Assembly: GCA_030524125.1 (NCBI GenBank)
Contig: JAUNHB010000004.1
Coordinates: 1-57,478, forward strand
Length of the DNA stretch: 57,478 nucleotides
Direction of reading: 5' to 3'
Source of the DNA: Eubacteriales bacterium
GTDB lineage: Bacteria; Bacillota; Clostridia; Lachnospirales; Lachnospiraceae
Shown here in pieces: positions 14,303-22,779 of the stretch (positions are counted from its first letter, which is position 1; each line of letters begins with the position of its first letter). The position numbers and the translations under genes were made by a program. Under the pieces are notes generated by a model that saw only the letters and a list, made by a program, of their open reading frames with translations, had not been told where the DNA came from and ran no database searches.

Positions 14303-14965
14303 TCAGACGTGCCACACGGCATAGACCTCACCCTCATTGAGCTCGATCTCCGTGCCGTCCGCATCCGTGATGGTCTGACCGTCGAAGCTCACCCACAGAG
14401 CGGAGCCGTCCTCGTCCAGATACATGGACAGCATCTTATCCCCGTATCCGATCGCATCAAAGCCGTCGTTCCCGTCGGACGTCGCCACGAAGGCGTCGAT
14501 CTCCGAGAGCATCGTCAGATCGTCTGGATCCATGTACACCAGCACGCCGACGCACTCTGTCTCCGACACCGGAAGACGGTATGCCGTCTCATAGTCCCAC
14601 ATGGCCCAGTCTGCAAGCTCGTAGCCTTCGCAGCGGGACATAAAATCATCCCCGGACATGATCGTCTGCACCGTCTCAAAATCGTCGGCCATCAGCGCGT
14701 CGTACAGACCGCGGATCCACTCTGCGTCCTCCGCGTCCGTTTCCGCCTGCGGGGAGGAAGTGTTCTCTTCCGCCTGCTGATCCTCCGCAGTGTCTGCGGA
14801 CAGCGCTTCCTCCTCCGTCTCCGGAGCAGTCTCCTCTGTCGTCTCCTCCGCCGCGGGCGCGTCGGACGTCTGCGTGGCCGCGCTCTGCCCGCAGCCGCCC
14901 GCCGCGAGGGCGATCAGCAGCGCTCCCACAGTCAGTTTCATTCTGTCAACACTTTTTCTTTTCAT
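14303..14965 (-). CDS. Lipoprotein, unknown function
   Basis: A 220-residue lipoprotein. The signal peptide MKRKSVDRMKLTVGALLIAL is followed by a lipobox AAGGC, with lipidated Cys at about residue 26. A long acidic, threonine/alanine-rich linker (about residues 30-75) precedes a globular domain from EWIRGLYDALMADDFETVQTIMSGDDF to the end. The domain has no catalytic motif I recognise; a repeat of short beta-type segments (GDKMLSMYLDEDGSALWVSFDGQTI) is visible. GGGAG precedes the ATG. It starts 28 nt after alaS and probably shares its transcript. Confidence 0.8.
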   Translation of the reverse strand: MKRKSVDRMKLTVGALLIALAAGGCGQSAATQTSDAPAAEETTEETAPETEEEALSADTAEDQQAEENTSSPQAETDAEDAEWIRGLYDALMADDFETVQTIMSGDDFMSRCEGYELADWAMWDYETAYRLPVSETECVGVLVYMDPDDLTMLSEIDAFVATSDGNDGFDAIGYGDKMLSMYLDEDGSALWVSFDGQTITDADGTEIELNEGEVYAVWHV

Positions 14966-14993
14966 TTCGTTCTCCCTCCGAATCTCTGATTCT

Positions 14994-17633
14994 CTACTGA
15001 AGCTGTCCTTCCACGACCTTTGCCGCCTCCGCGATGGCCGCGTCCACGCCCGCCGGGTTCTTGCCTCCGGCCTGCGCCATTCCCGGACGTCCGCCTCCGC
15101 CTCCGCCGACCAGTCCGGCGATGGCTTTGATCAGGTTGCCCGCGTGGGCTCCCTTCTTCTGCGCCGCGTCGGTGGCCGTCGCCATCAGGCTGACTTTGCC
15201 GTCGCTGACGGACGCCAGCACCACGACGCCGTCTCCCAGCTTCTCCTTGAGCTGGTCGCCCAGATCTCTCAGGCCGTTCATGTCCACGCCGTCCAGCCTG
15301 GCCGCCAGAAGCTTCACTCCTTTGATCTCCTGCACCTGATCCATCACGTCGCCCAGCGCGTCTCTGGCCGCCTTGCTCTTAAGCGCCTCGTTCTCCGCCT
15401 GCAGCGTCTTGATCTCTGCGAACAGATGCCCGATCTTCTCGGACACGGATGCCGGCGTCGTCTTCAGAAGCTTCGCCGCTCTGGCAAGCTCCGCCTCCTG
15501 CTCCCGGTAATAGGCGAACACGCCGTCGCCGGTCAGCGCCTCGATCCGGCGCACGCCGGCCGCGATGCCGGACTCGGATACGATCTTAAACGCCGTGATC
15601 ACACCCGTATTGGACACATGGGTTCCTCCGCACAGCTCTTTGGAGAAATCCCCCATCGACACGACCCGGACATTTTCGGAATATTTTTCATCGAACAGAG
15701 CCATCGCTCCGCTCTTCTTTGCCTCCTCGATGTTCATGACCTGCGTCGCCACCGGAAGCGAAGCCTGGATCTCGTCGTTCACCAGCTTCTCCACCTTTGC
15801 GATCTCCTCCGCCGTCATGGGCTGGAAATGCGCGAAGTCAAAGCGGAGACGGTCCGGCGTCACGAGGGAGCCCTTCTGCTCCACGTGGCTTCCAAGCGTC
15901 AGCTTCAGCGCCTTCTGAAGCAGGTGCGTGGCGCTGTGGTTTTTGCAGGTGCCCGCGCGCCCCGCGGCATCCACCTGAAGCGTCGCCACGTCGCCGGTCT
16001 TGAGCATTCCTCTGGTCATGCGGCCCACATGGCCTACCTTTCCGCCCAGAAGCTTGATGGTGTCCTCCACCTGGAAGACCGCGCCGTCCAGCGTGATCGT
16101 GCCCTTGTCTCCGACCTGGCCGCCCATAGTCGCGTAGAACGGCGTCTGCTCCACAAAGACCGTTCCGCTCTGACCGTCGGTCAGCGCCTCCACGATCTCC
16201 GTGTCGGTGGTCAGCACAGTCACCTTCGACTGGCAGCTCAGTCTGTCATAGCCCACAAATTCCGTGGTCACGGCCGCGTCGATCTCATCATAGACCGTGG
16301 CGTCCGCTCCCATGTAGTTGGTCACCTCGCGGGCCTCGCGGGCCTTTGTCCTCTGCTCCTCCATGCATGCCCGGAAGCCTTCCTCATCGATGCCGTAGCC
16401 CTTCTCCTCCAGGATCTCCTTCGTCAGATCCAGCGGGAAGCCGTACGTGTCGTACAGGCGGAACGCGTCGGCGCCGGACAGCGTCTTTTCTCCGGACGCC
16501 TTCATCTCCTCCTCCAGCTGGCCGAGGATGCTAAGGCCCTGATCGATGGTCTTGTTGAACTTGTCCTCCTCCTGCGTCAGCACCTTGAAGATAAAGTCCT
16601 TCTTCTCCTCCAGCTCCGGATACCCGTCCCTGGAGCCCTCGATCACCGTCTCGGACAGTTTCGCGAGGAATTTTCCTTCGATGCCCAGCAGTCTGCCGTG
16701 ACGGGCGGCCCGGCGGATCAGGCGGCGGAGCACATAGCCTCTGCCCTCGTTGGTGGGCATGATGCCGTCGGAGATCATAAAGGTGGCCGAGCGGATGTGG
16801 TCGGTGATCAGACGGATCGACACGTCCTTCGCTTCGTCCGCGTGGTACTCACAGTGCGCAAACTCACAGACCTTGTCGCGCAGCGCCCGGACCGTGTCCA
16901 CGTCGAAAATAGAGTCCACGTCCTGCACCACCGACGCGAGACGCTCCAGTCCCATACCCGTATCGATGTTCTTCTGCGCCAGCTCGGTGTAGTTGTTGTT
17001 GCCGTCGTTGTCAAACTGGGTGAACACGTCGTTCCAGATCTCCATGTAGCGGTCGCAGTCGCAGCCCACCGTACAGCCCGGCTTGCCGCAGCCGTATTTC
17101 TCGCCGCGGTCATAGTAGACCTCCGAGCAGGGACCGCAGGGACCCGCGCCGTGCTCCCAGAAGTTGTCCTCTTTTCCGAATTTGAAGATCCGCTCCGCAG
17201 GGATGCCGATCTTTTTGTTCCAGATCTCGAACGCCTCATCGTCCTCCAGATAGACCGACGGATACAGGCGGTCCGGATCCAGTCCCACCACCTCGGTCAG
17301 AAACTCCCACGTCCAGTGGATCGCCTCGTCTTTAAAATAATCTCCGAAGGAGAAATTTCCCAGCATCTCAAAAAATGTGCCGTGACGGGCCGTCTTTCCC
17401 ACGTTCTCAATGTCTCCGGTCCGGATACATTTCTGGCAGGTCGTCACCCGCTTTCTCGGCGGGATCTCTGCCCCTGTAAAGTAGGGCTTCAGCGGAGCCA
17501 TTCCCGAGTTGATCAGCAGCAGACTTTTGTCGTTGTGCGGAACGAGCGAAAAGCTGTTCATTTTCAAATGTCCCTTGCTCTCAAAAAACTCCAGAAACAT
17601 CCTGCGAAGCTCATTTACGCCGTATTGTTTCAC
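14994..17633 (-). CDS. alaS: Alanyl-tRNA synthetase
   Basis: An 879-residue class II synthetase, full length. The N-terminal aminoacylation domain starts KQYGVNELRRMFLEFFESKGH; motif 2 region is NSGMAPLKPYFTG. A Zn-binding, cysteine-rich insertion (CGKPGCTVGCDCDRYMEIWN) is present. The editing domain has HSATHLLQKAL and CGGTHVSNTG, which bind the hydrolytic zinc and remove Ser or Gly from tRNA-Ala. The C-terminal glycine-rich stretch GLVGGGGGGRPGMAQAGG is typical. It has its own promoter at 17691-17719. No T-box leader can be recognised in the roughly 50-nt 5' leader. Confidence 0.97.
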   Translation of the reverse strand: MKQYGVNELRRMFLEFFESKGHLKMNSFSLVPHNDKSLLLINSGMAPLKPYFTGAEIPPRKRVTTCQKCIRTGDIENVGKTARHGTFFEMLGNFSFGDYFKDEAIHWTWEFLTEVVGLDPDRLYPSVYLEDDEAFEIWNKKIGIPAERIFKFGKEDNFWEHGAGPCGPCSEVYYDRGEKYGCGKPGCTVGCDCDRYMEIWNDVFTQFDNDGNNNYTELAQKNIDTGMGLERLASVVQDVDSIFDVDTVRALRDKVCEFAHCEYHADEAKDVSIRLITDHIRSATFMISDGIMPTNEGRGYVLRRLIRRAARHGRLLGIEGKFLAKLSETVIEGSRDGYPELEEKKDFIFKVLTQEEDKFNKTIDQGLSILGQLEEEMKASGEKTLSGADAFRLYDTYGFPLDLTKEILEEKGYGIDEEGFRACMEEQRTKAREAREVTNYMGADATVYDEIDAAVTTEFVGYDRLSCQSKVTVLTTDTEIVEALTDGQSGTVFVEQTPFYATMGGQVGDKGTITLDGAVFQVEDTIKLLGGKVGHVGRMTRGMLKTGDVATLQVDAAGRAGTCKNHSATHLLQKALKLTLGSHVEQKGSLVTPDRLRFDFAHFQPMTAEEIAKVEKLVNDEIQASLPVATQVMNIEEAKKSGAMALFDEKYSENVRVVSMGDFSKELCGGTHVSNTGVITAFKIVSESGIAAGVRRIEALTGDGVFAYYREQEAELARAAKLLKTTPASVSEKIGHLFAEIKTLQAENEALKSKAARDALGDVMDQVQEIKGVKLLAARLDGVDMNGLRDLGDQLKEKLGDGVVVLASVSDGKVSLMATATDAAQKKGAHAGNLIKAIAGLVGGGGGGRPGMAQAGGKNPAGVDAAIAEAAKVVEGQLQ

Positions 17634-17690
17634 TTTCTTTTCCTCCTGTCAAAGCCGCCCGAAAGGCGGCCGTATCTTCACATAAATTTT

Positions 17691-17719
17691 ATCTTAGCAC
17701 ACGATCCCCCGAACCGCAA
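17691..17719 (-). promoter_or_regulatory. alaS promoter
   Basis: On the minus strand TTGCGG (17719-17714), 17-nt spacer, TAAGAT (17696-17691). The transcript then has one small hairpin, GCCGCC/GGGCGGC (17653-17670), before the SD AGGAGG and the alaS ATG at 17633. The promoter begins 11 nt inside from a large palindromic repeat. Confidence 0.65.
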
Positions 17720-17730
17720 TATTTTTCTGA

Positions 17731-17910
17731 ACAGTTCAGCCAGCCGGGACAGTTCAGCCCGCGCCATTCGCAAAGCCGCGCTGCCGCGCTCCCCGCCGCT
17801 GCGCGGCTACCTTTGCTCATGATCCGGCGCTCCCTCAGCCGAAAGCAACAGGCCTCAGTTCGTGCAAGCACGATTGCGGCCTATCACTTCCGGCTGGCTG
17901 AACTGTTACC
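17731..17910 (-). repeat. GTAAC-type palindromic repeat, copy B (composite, 180 nt, overlaps rnhA stop)
   Basis: Outer ends are long inverted repeats: ACAGTTCAGCCAGCCGG (17731-17747) and CCGGCTGGCTGAACTGT (17891-17907). Inside lies another left-half unit, CAGTTCAGCCCGCGCCATTCGC (from 17750), so the element looks composite. Read on the minus strand it begins GGGTAACAGTTCAGCC, and this TAA is the stop codon of rnhA. It fills most of the space between rnhA and alaS. Confidence 0.75.
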
Positions 17911-18379
17911 CAACCACATCCTCGATCAGCCCGTCCCCATCTGCGGCCGAGGTGGCCAGCTTGTCGCACCGTTCGTTCTGGGGATGGCCGTCGTGTCCTT
18001 TGACCCAGATAAAGGTCACCTGATGGGGCTCCTTCGCCTTCAGGAGACGCTTCCACAGATCGGGATTTTTGACCGGCTTTTTCTGGCTGTTGACCCAGTT
18101 TTTCTTCAGCCATGAGTCGACCCAGCGCTGATTGAACGCGTCCACCAGATACTTGGAGTCGGAGTAAAGCTCCACCTCGCACGGCTTTGTGAGCGCCTCG
18201 AGCCCCGCGATGGCCGCCATCAGCTCCATCCGGTTGTTCGTCGTCTTTTTGTACCCCTGGGAGAGCTCCCGGATGTGCTCCTCCCCTCTGGGATCTGTGT
18301 AGGACAAGATCGTCCCGTAGCCGCCCGGCCCGTCGGGATTGCCCCGCGCCGCGCCGTCCGTATAGATCTTTACCTTCAT
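17906..18379 (-). CDS. rnhA: Ribonuclease HI
   Basis: A 157-residue RNase HI that cuts the RNA strand of RNA-DNA hybrids. The active-site acidic residues are present: [11 protein letters not shown] (Asp), [12 protein letters not shown] (Glu), [12 protein letters not shown] (Asp) and the final [17 protein letters not shown] with His and Asp. The ATG at 18379 overlaps the stop of the MBL gene as ATGA and has AGGAG at 8 nt; an in-frame GTG at 18388 is less likely. The last codons and the stop lie in the end of a palindromic repeat, so the natural C-terminus may have been altered by its insertion (ending DVVG). Confidence 0.93.
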   Translation of the reverse strand: MKVKIYTDGAARGNPDGPGGYGTILSYTDPRGEEHIRELSQGYKKTTNNRMELMAAIAGLEALTKPCEVELYSDSKYLVDAFNQRWVDSWLKKNWVNSQKKPVKNPDLWKRLLKAKEPHQVTFIWVKGHDGHPQNERCDKLATSAADGDGLIEDVVG

Positions 18380-19062
18380 ACCTGCCACTCCTGTCCCTCG
18401 CGTTCGATCGGATGATAATGCTCCAGAAGCCCCTTCATTTCCGGCTCCTCCAGCACCTTTCTGCAGATCCCGTACTGCTGCCAGCAGTGCATGGGGAACA
18501 CGGCGTCAGCCTTCGCTTTCCGAAGAAAATACTCCATTCCCCAGAAATACGCGTCCCCGAGCCGTCCGTCCAGCGGAAGGAAGGCCGCGTCGAAGCGCTC
18601 TCCCTCCAGCCGGTCGATCTCTCTTTTGTATCTGGCGGCCATATTGTTGTTCCAGCTCTTCTCTTCGCCCTCCCAGTGCCACCAGTTCAGATCTCCCGCA
18701 TGATAGATCCTCTTTCCGTCCGCCTCCGCGATAAAGGCCACGCCCAGATCCGTGGACTTAAGCGTGCGGACCGAAAGCCCGCCGAACGCATACTCCTCTC
18801 CGGCCCGGACGCGGTGGATCCAGTCCGCCTCCACTCCCGGACGGATATCCCGGGACAGAACATATTCCGCCCCGGGACAGACCGTGCGAAGATCCAGTAT
18901 TTCCTTTTTAAAATGGTCGGGATGGCTGTGACTGTTGAGGAAAAAAAGCTTTTTCCCGGCGGGCATCTCCGGCAGAGCTCCCTCCCCGTAATAATCAAAG
19001 ATCAACAGATGCTCCGCCAGCTCCACGGCGAAGCTGCTGTGGAAGATAAACGTAACCTTCAT
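18376..19062 (-). CDS. MBL-fold metallo-hydrolase
   Basis: A 228-residue metallo-beta-lactamase-fold protein. The metal-ligand motif appears as [14 protein letters not shown] (HxHxDH-type), followed by [15 protein letters not shown] (Asp ligand) and [13 protein letters not shown] (late His). Such proteins hydrolyse phosphoesters, lactones or thioesters; this one resembles the short UlaG-like or YycJ-unrelated hydrolases of Clostridia with no assigned substrate. Neighbours give no hint: it stands between a DUF624 protein and rnhA, overlapping the latter by 4 nt. An AGGAG lies 14 nt upstream of the ATG. Confidence 0.82.
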   Translation of the reverse strand: MKVTFIFHSSFAVELAEHLLIFDYYGEGALPEMPAGKKLFFLNSHSHPDHFKKEILDLRTVCPGAEYVLSRDIRPGVEADWIHRVRAGEEYAFGGLSVRTLKSTDLGVAFIAEADGKRIYHAGDLNWWHWEGEEKSWNNNMAARYKREIDRLEGERFDAAFLPLDGRLGDAYFWGMEYFLRKAKADAVFPMHCWQQYGICRKVLEEPEMKGLLEHYHPIEREGQEWQV

Positions 19063-19071
19063 ATGCCGCGC

Positions 19072-19716
19072 TCACTCTCCTGTCTCGTTTTGTTCCGGAA
19101 TGTATCGTTGAAAGCATTTTGCAAAAAGAAAGCTGTTGAGCCACGCGATCAGTCCCGGCCCGGCCAGAAGCCAGAGGGGCAGGGTGCGGATCAAAAGCTC
19201 CGTATTCAAAAGCAGGGTCCACGCCGGAAGTCCGGTAATCAGAAAAACGCCGAGCAGCACCGGCACGTTTCCCGCCGCCATGAGCCATGCGTTTTTCACC
19301 GTGACGGGCAGCGGGTTGGCAAAGCGGGCCTGCGCCGGATAGACGAACAGCGCCTCCATCAGCCAGAGGAGCCACATCAAAGCCCCCGCTCCCGTGAAAA
19401 AGAGCCCCGCGCCGCCCGTGAACAGGGCCGCCGCCTGCCCGTAGAGGAGGAGCGCCGCCGCCAGAACCGTCAGCAGCAGGTGGATGAGCGTCGCCTGACA
19501 GAAATTTTCCCGCCACGCCCGGAAGAAGCCGGACGCCACCTTCCCTTCCTCGCCTCTCACCATCCTGAGCGTCACCGTATAGAGCGCCGCCGTGGACGCC
19601 CCCGCCGTGATCCATGGGACCGAGCAGACGATCCAGAGCACGCTTAAGGCCAAAAGCTGTGCAAACCGGGACAGCGCCCGCATGAGCGGGCCGTCCACTG
19701 AGAAAAATCCATCCAT
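19072..19716 (-). CDS. DUF624 family membrane protein (YesL-like)
   Basis: A 214-residue protein with five to six hydrophobic segments and the DUF624 beginning MDGFFSVDGPLMRALSRFAQLLALSVLWIVCSVPWITAGASTAALYTVTLRMVRGEEG (quoted in part only as landmarks FSVDGPLMR and CSVPWITAGAS). YesL homologs often accompany carbohydrate utilisation loci, but no transporter is near this copy. AGGAG is found at a suitable distance and the gene starts 8 nt after the UPF0210 stop. Confidence 0.85.
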   Translation of the reverse strand: MDGFFSVDGPLMRALSRFAQLLALSVLWIVCSVPWITAGASTAALYTVTLRMVRGEEGKVASGFFRAWRENFCQATLIHLLLTVLAAALLLYGQAAALFTGGAGLFFTGAGALMWLLWLMEALFVYPAQARFANPLPVTVKNAWLMAAGNVPVLLGVFLITGLPAWTLLLNTELLIRTLPLWLLAGPGLIAWLNSFLFAKCFQRYIPEQNETGE

Positions 19717-19724
19717 AGGCGCTC

Positions 19725-21089
19725 CTAGTTTTTGAAGCTGTGGATCGGAGCCGGGATCCGCCCGCCCCGGTTCACGAACGCCTCGCAGGAGAACCGGTTG
19801 ACCGGCATGACCGGAGCGTAGCCCAGAAGTCCGCCGAACTCCACCATCTCTCCCACTCCCTTGCCGATCACAGGGATCAGCCGGACCGCCGTGGTCTTCT
19901 GATTGACCATGCCGATGGCCATCTCGTCCGCGATCACGCCGGAGATGGTCGACGCCGGCGTGTCTCCCGGGATCGCGATCATATCAAGCCCCACCGAGCA
20001 GACGCAGGTCATGGCCTCCAGCTTCTCCAGCGTCAGCGCGCCCTCCTGCACCGCGTCGATCATGCCCTGATCCTCGCTGACCGGGATGAACGCTCCGCTT
20101 AGGCCGCCCACATAGGAGGACGCCATGACGCCGCCCTTCTTGACCTGATCGTTGAGAAGCGCCAGCGCCGCCGTCGTGCCCGGCGCGCCCGCTCTCTCGA
20201 GACCGATCTCCTGCAGGATCTCCGCCACGCTGTCTCCCACAGCCGGAGTCGGGGCCAGCGACAGATCGATGATGCCGAACGGGATCCCCATCCGTCTGGA
20301 CGCCTCCTGCGCCACCAGCTGCCCCACGCGGGTCACCTTGAAGGCCGTCTTCTTGATGGTCTCGCACAGTACCTCAAAGCTCTCTCCCCGCACCTTGGTC
20401 AGCGCCGTCTTCACCACGCCCGGACCGCTGACTCCCACGTTGATGACCGCGTCTCCCTCCGTCACGCCGTGGAACGCTCCCGCCATGAAGGGATTGTCGT
20501 CGGGGGCGTTGCAGAACACCACCAGCTTCGCGCAGCCAAGCGAATCCTTTTCCTTCGTAAGCTCCGCCGTCTCCCTGATGATCTGTCCCATCAGGCGCAC
20601 GGCGTCCATGTCGATGCCGGTCTTGGTGGAGCCTACGTTGACCGAACTGCACACCCTTTCGGTCTCCGCCAGCGCTCTGGGGATCGCGCGCATGAGAAGC
20701 TCGTCGCTCTGCGTGATCCCTTTGGACACCAGCGCGGAAAATCCGCCGAGGAAATTCACGCCCACCGTCTTGGCCGCCCGGTCCAGCACCTTCGCCAGCT
20801 CCACGTAATCATCGGCGCTTTTGCACGCCGCTCCGCCCACCAGCGCCACGGGCGTCACAGAGATCCTCTTGTTGACGATAGGCACCCCGTACTGGGCCTC
20901 GATGGCCTTCCCCGTGCTCACCAGATCCTTCGCGGTCCGCGTGATCTTCTCATAGATATTGTTCTTCAGAGTCTCCAGATCCGCGTCGATGCAGTCCATC
21001 AGACTGATGCCCAGCGTGATCGTGCGCACGTCCAGATTCTCCTGCTCGATCATTTTATTTGTTTCAAGCACTTCCGTAATATTGATCAT
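19725..21089 (-). CDS. UPF0210 / PFL family protein (DUF711)
   Basis: A 454-residue protein of the UPF0210 family (called PFL because of a weak resemblance to pyruvate formate-lyase-type folds, not because it is one). Landmarks: the N-terminal [25 protein letters not shown] region, [32 protein letters not shown] and the C-terminal [14 protein letters not shown]. Full length. Its job is not established. It follows 16 nt after an ACT-domain protein of UPF0237; this pair is conserved across Firmicutes and Archaea, so the two probably form a functional unit regulated by a small ligand bound by the ACT domain. Confidence 0.9.
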   Translation of the reverse strand: MINITEVLETNKMIEQENLDVRTITLGISLMDCIDADLETLKNNIYEKITRTAKDLVSTGKAIEAQYGVPIVNKRISVTPVALVGGAACKSADDYVELAKVLDRAAKTVGVNFLGGFSALVSKGITQSDELLMRAIPRALAETERVCSSVNVGSTKTGIDMDAVRLMGQIIRETAELTKEKDSLGCAKLVVFCNAPDDNPFMAGAFHGVTEGDAVINVGVSGPGVVKTALTKVRGESFEVLCETIKKTAFKVTRVGQLVAQEASRRMGIPFGIIDLSLAPTPAVGDSVAEILQEIGLERAGAPGTTAALALLNDQVKKGGVMASSYVGGLSGAFIPVSEDQGMIDAVQEGALTLEKLEAMTCVCSVGLDMIAIPGDTPASTISGVIADEMAIGMVNQKTTAVRLIPVIGKGVGEMVEFGGLLGYAPVMPVNRFSCEAFVNRGGRIPAPIHSFKN

Positions 21090-21105
21090 AGTCTCTCCTT
21101 GGGCC

Positions 21106-21378
21106 CTATACCCGGTGCATCATATTGAAAATATCCTCGTGCTGGCAGCGGATCACAACGCCGATCTCCTGTCCCAGCGCGCCCAGATCGCCCGACATCT
21201 CCGTCACGTCCCCGGCGGCCGCCGCGTCCACGATCATCATCATGTTGAAATACCCGTCCACGATAGTCTGGGAAATGTCGAGAATGTTCACCTGATGCTC
21301 CGCCAGATACGTACAGACCTTCGCGATGATGCCGACCGTATCATGTCCTACCACTGTGATGATAAATTTGTTTTGCAT
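21106..21378 (-). CDS. ACT domain protein (UPF0237)
   Basis: A 90-residue single ACT domain: [35 protein letters not shown], then [16 protein letters not shown] domains bind amino acids or similar ligands and regulate partners. The partner is most likely the UPF0210 protein encoded directly downstream. GGAGGAG precedes the ATG. Complete and of normal length for UPF0237. Confidence 0.92.
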   Translation of the reverse strand: MQNKFIITVVGHDTVGIIAKVCTYLAEHQVNILDISQTIVDGYFNMMMIVDAAAAGDVTEMSGDLGALGQEIGVVIRCQHEDIFNMMHRV

Positions 21379-21393
21379 AGCTTCTCCTCCGTC

Positions 21394-22191
21394 TCAAAAA
21401 TTGCAGATCCCGGAAATCCGGTCTCTCTCCGCCACCTGGATGTCAAAATCCGTCGGCCCGTACTTCACGGGATCCAGCTGGATCTCCAGCTTCACCGTCT
21501 CGTAGGCCAGCTGCGCGTAATTGTTTTCCTTGCTCAGATGTCCCAGATAAATTTTTTTCATATTGTCGTGCAGGATCCGGCAGAGGAGCTGTCCGGCGCT
21601 CTCGTTGGAAAGATGGCCCATCTCGCCTAAGATCCTCCGCTTGAGCGGGTACGGGTACGGCCCCACCTGAAGCATCTGGATGTCGTGGTTCGCCTCCAGG
21701 AGCAGCACGTCCAGATCCCGCAGATGCTCCACGATGTAATCGCTGTACACGCCCATATCCGTGGCCACCGCCGCGCTCTTCTCCCCGCACTCGAACCGGT
21801 AGGCCACCGGCTCCGCCGCGTCGTGGGAGATGGCGAAGGGCTCGATCCGGATATCACCGATCGAAAATGGTTCGTCGGCCCGCACCACGTGGTACAGTCC
21901 CTCGTCGATGGTCCCGAGACTGTTCGTGGCCTTCATCTGCCCGATGGTCCCCTGCGTGGCGTAGATCGGGATCCCGTATCTCCTGGCGAGGATCCCCACT
22001 CCCTTGATGTGATCCGAATGCTCGTGGGTGATCAGAAGTCCCTCGATGTCGCCGCCCTCCACCTCAAGCTCCCGAAGCCCGGCCTCGATCCTTTTGGCGC
22101 TGATCCCGGCGTCCACCAGAAGGTGCGTGTTCTCGCTGCCCGTGTAGATACAGTTTCCGCTGCTCCCGCTGGCAATACTGCATAATCTCAT
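21394..22191 (-). CDS. MBL-fold hydrolase (YycJ/WalJ-like)
   Basis: A 265-residue metallo-beta-lactamase-fold protein with the start MRLCSIASGSSGNCIYTGS, the metal motif LLITHEHSDHIKGVG and later LLLEANHDIQML and HLSNESAG, as in YycJ/WalJ. YycJ is a putative exonuclease linked to DNA repair and, in other genomes, to the walRK operon; here it is not near walRK but follows polA and coaE. The ATG at 22191 is immediately adjacent to the coaE stop, so translation is coupled. Confidence 0.88.
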   Translation of the reverse strand: MRLCSIASGSSGNCIYTGSENTHLLVDAGISAKRIEAGLRELEVEGGDIEGLLITHEHSDHIKGVGILARRYGIPIYATQGTIGQMKATNSLGTIDEGLYHVVRADEPFSIGDIRIEPFAISHDAAEPVAYRFECGEKSAAVATDMGVYSDYIVEHLRDLDVLLLEANHDIQMLQVGPYPYPLKRRILGEMGHLSNESAGQLLCRILHDNMKKIYLGHLSKENNYAQLAYETVKLEIQLDPVKYGPTDFDIQVAERDRISGICNF

Positions 22192-22779
22192 TTACCGTCT
22201 CATCCTTTTGTCAATCTGGCGGAACGTCTCCCCGGCGCTTCCGTTGTTGTCGATGACCGTCCTGCACCGGCTGAGGAACTGCCCGTGCGTCATCTGGCTT
22301 GCAAACATCCGGCTGATCCGCTCGTCGCTGTAACCGCGGCTTTCCCGTAGCCGTCTCCGCCTGTTCTTTTCATCCGTATAAATATACCATGTTTCATCAC
22401 AAAATGCATCATAATTTTCTTCGAGGAAAAGCGCCGCCTCCACCACCGCGCACGGGACGCCCCGTTCCCGGTCCTCAGACAGCCGCCTTAAGATCTCCTC
22501 CTTCACGGCCGGATGGACGATGCCGTTCAAAAGACGCCGTTTTTCCTCGTCCCCGAACACGATCTTTGCCAGCGCCGCCCGGTCCACAGAGCCGTCCGCC
22601 GTCAGGATCCCCGGCCCGAACGCCTCCGCCACCGCTCCGCAGACGGCCCCGCCCGGCTCCATGACCTCGTGTCCCACCAGATCCGCCTGGATGACGTCCG
22701 CGCCGTAGCGCTCCTTCAGATAATCAAGCACCGTGCTCTTGCCCGCGCCCACGCCTCCGGTCACACCGATCACTCTCAT
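22192..22779 (-). CDS. coaE: Dephospho-CoA kinase
   Basis: A 195-residue P-loop kinase catalysing the last step of coenzyme A synthesis, phosphorylation of the 3'-OH of dephospho-CoA. The Walker A is GVTGGVGAGKSTV (residues 5-17); other CoaE landmarks are DVIQADLVGHEVMEPG, RLLNGIVHPAVKEEI, VVEAALFLEENYD and the lid RLRESRGYSDERISRMFASQ. It follows polA without a gap (stop and start adjacent), the common polA-coaE order in Firmicutes. Confidence 0.95.
   Translation of the reverse strand: MRVIGVTGGVGAGKSTVLDYLKERYGADVIQADLVGHEVMEPGGAVCGAVAEAFGPGILTADGSVDRAALAKIVFGDEEKRRLLNGIVHPAVKEEILRRLSEDRERGVPCAVVEAALFLEENYDAFCDETWYIYTDEKNRRRRLRESRGYSDERISRMFASQMTHGQFLSRCRTVIDNNGSAGETFRQIDKRMRR

Noticed and set aside
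17634-17730. T-box leader for alaS
   Set aside because: The transcript leader is only about 50 nt with one small hairpin; no T-box sequence or specifier loop can be made out.
14790-17822. A 1010-codon open frame on the plus strand opposite alaS
   Set aside because: It is antisense to a certain gene; Arg/Leu/His-rich, without motifs or SD. Such long shadows come from the GC-rich third positions of alaS.
19725-21089. Pyruvate formate-lyase, from the family name PFL
   Set aside because: No glycyl-radical motif; it is a UPF0210 protein.
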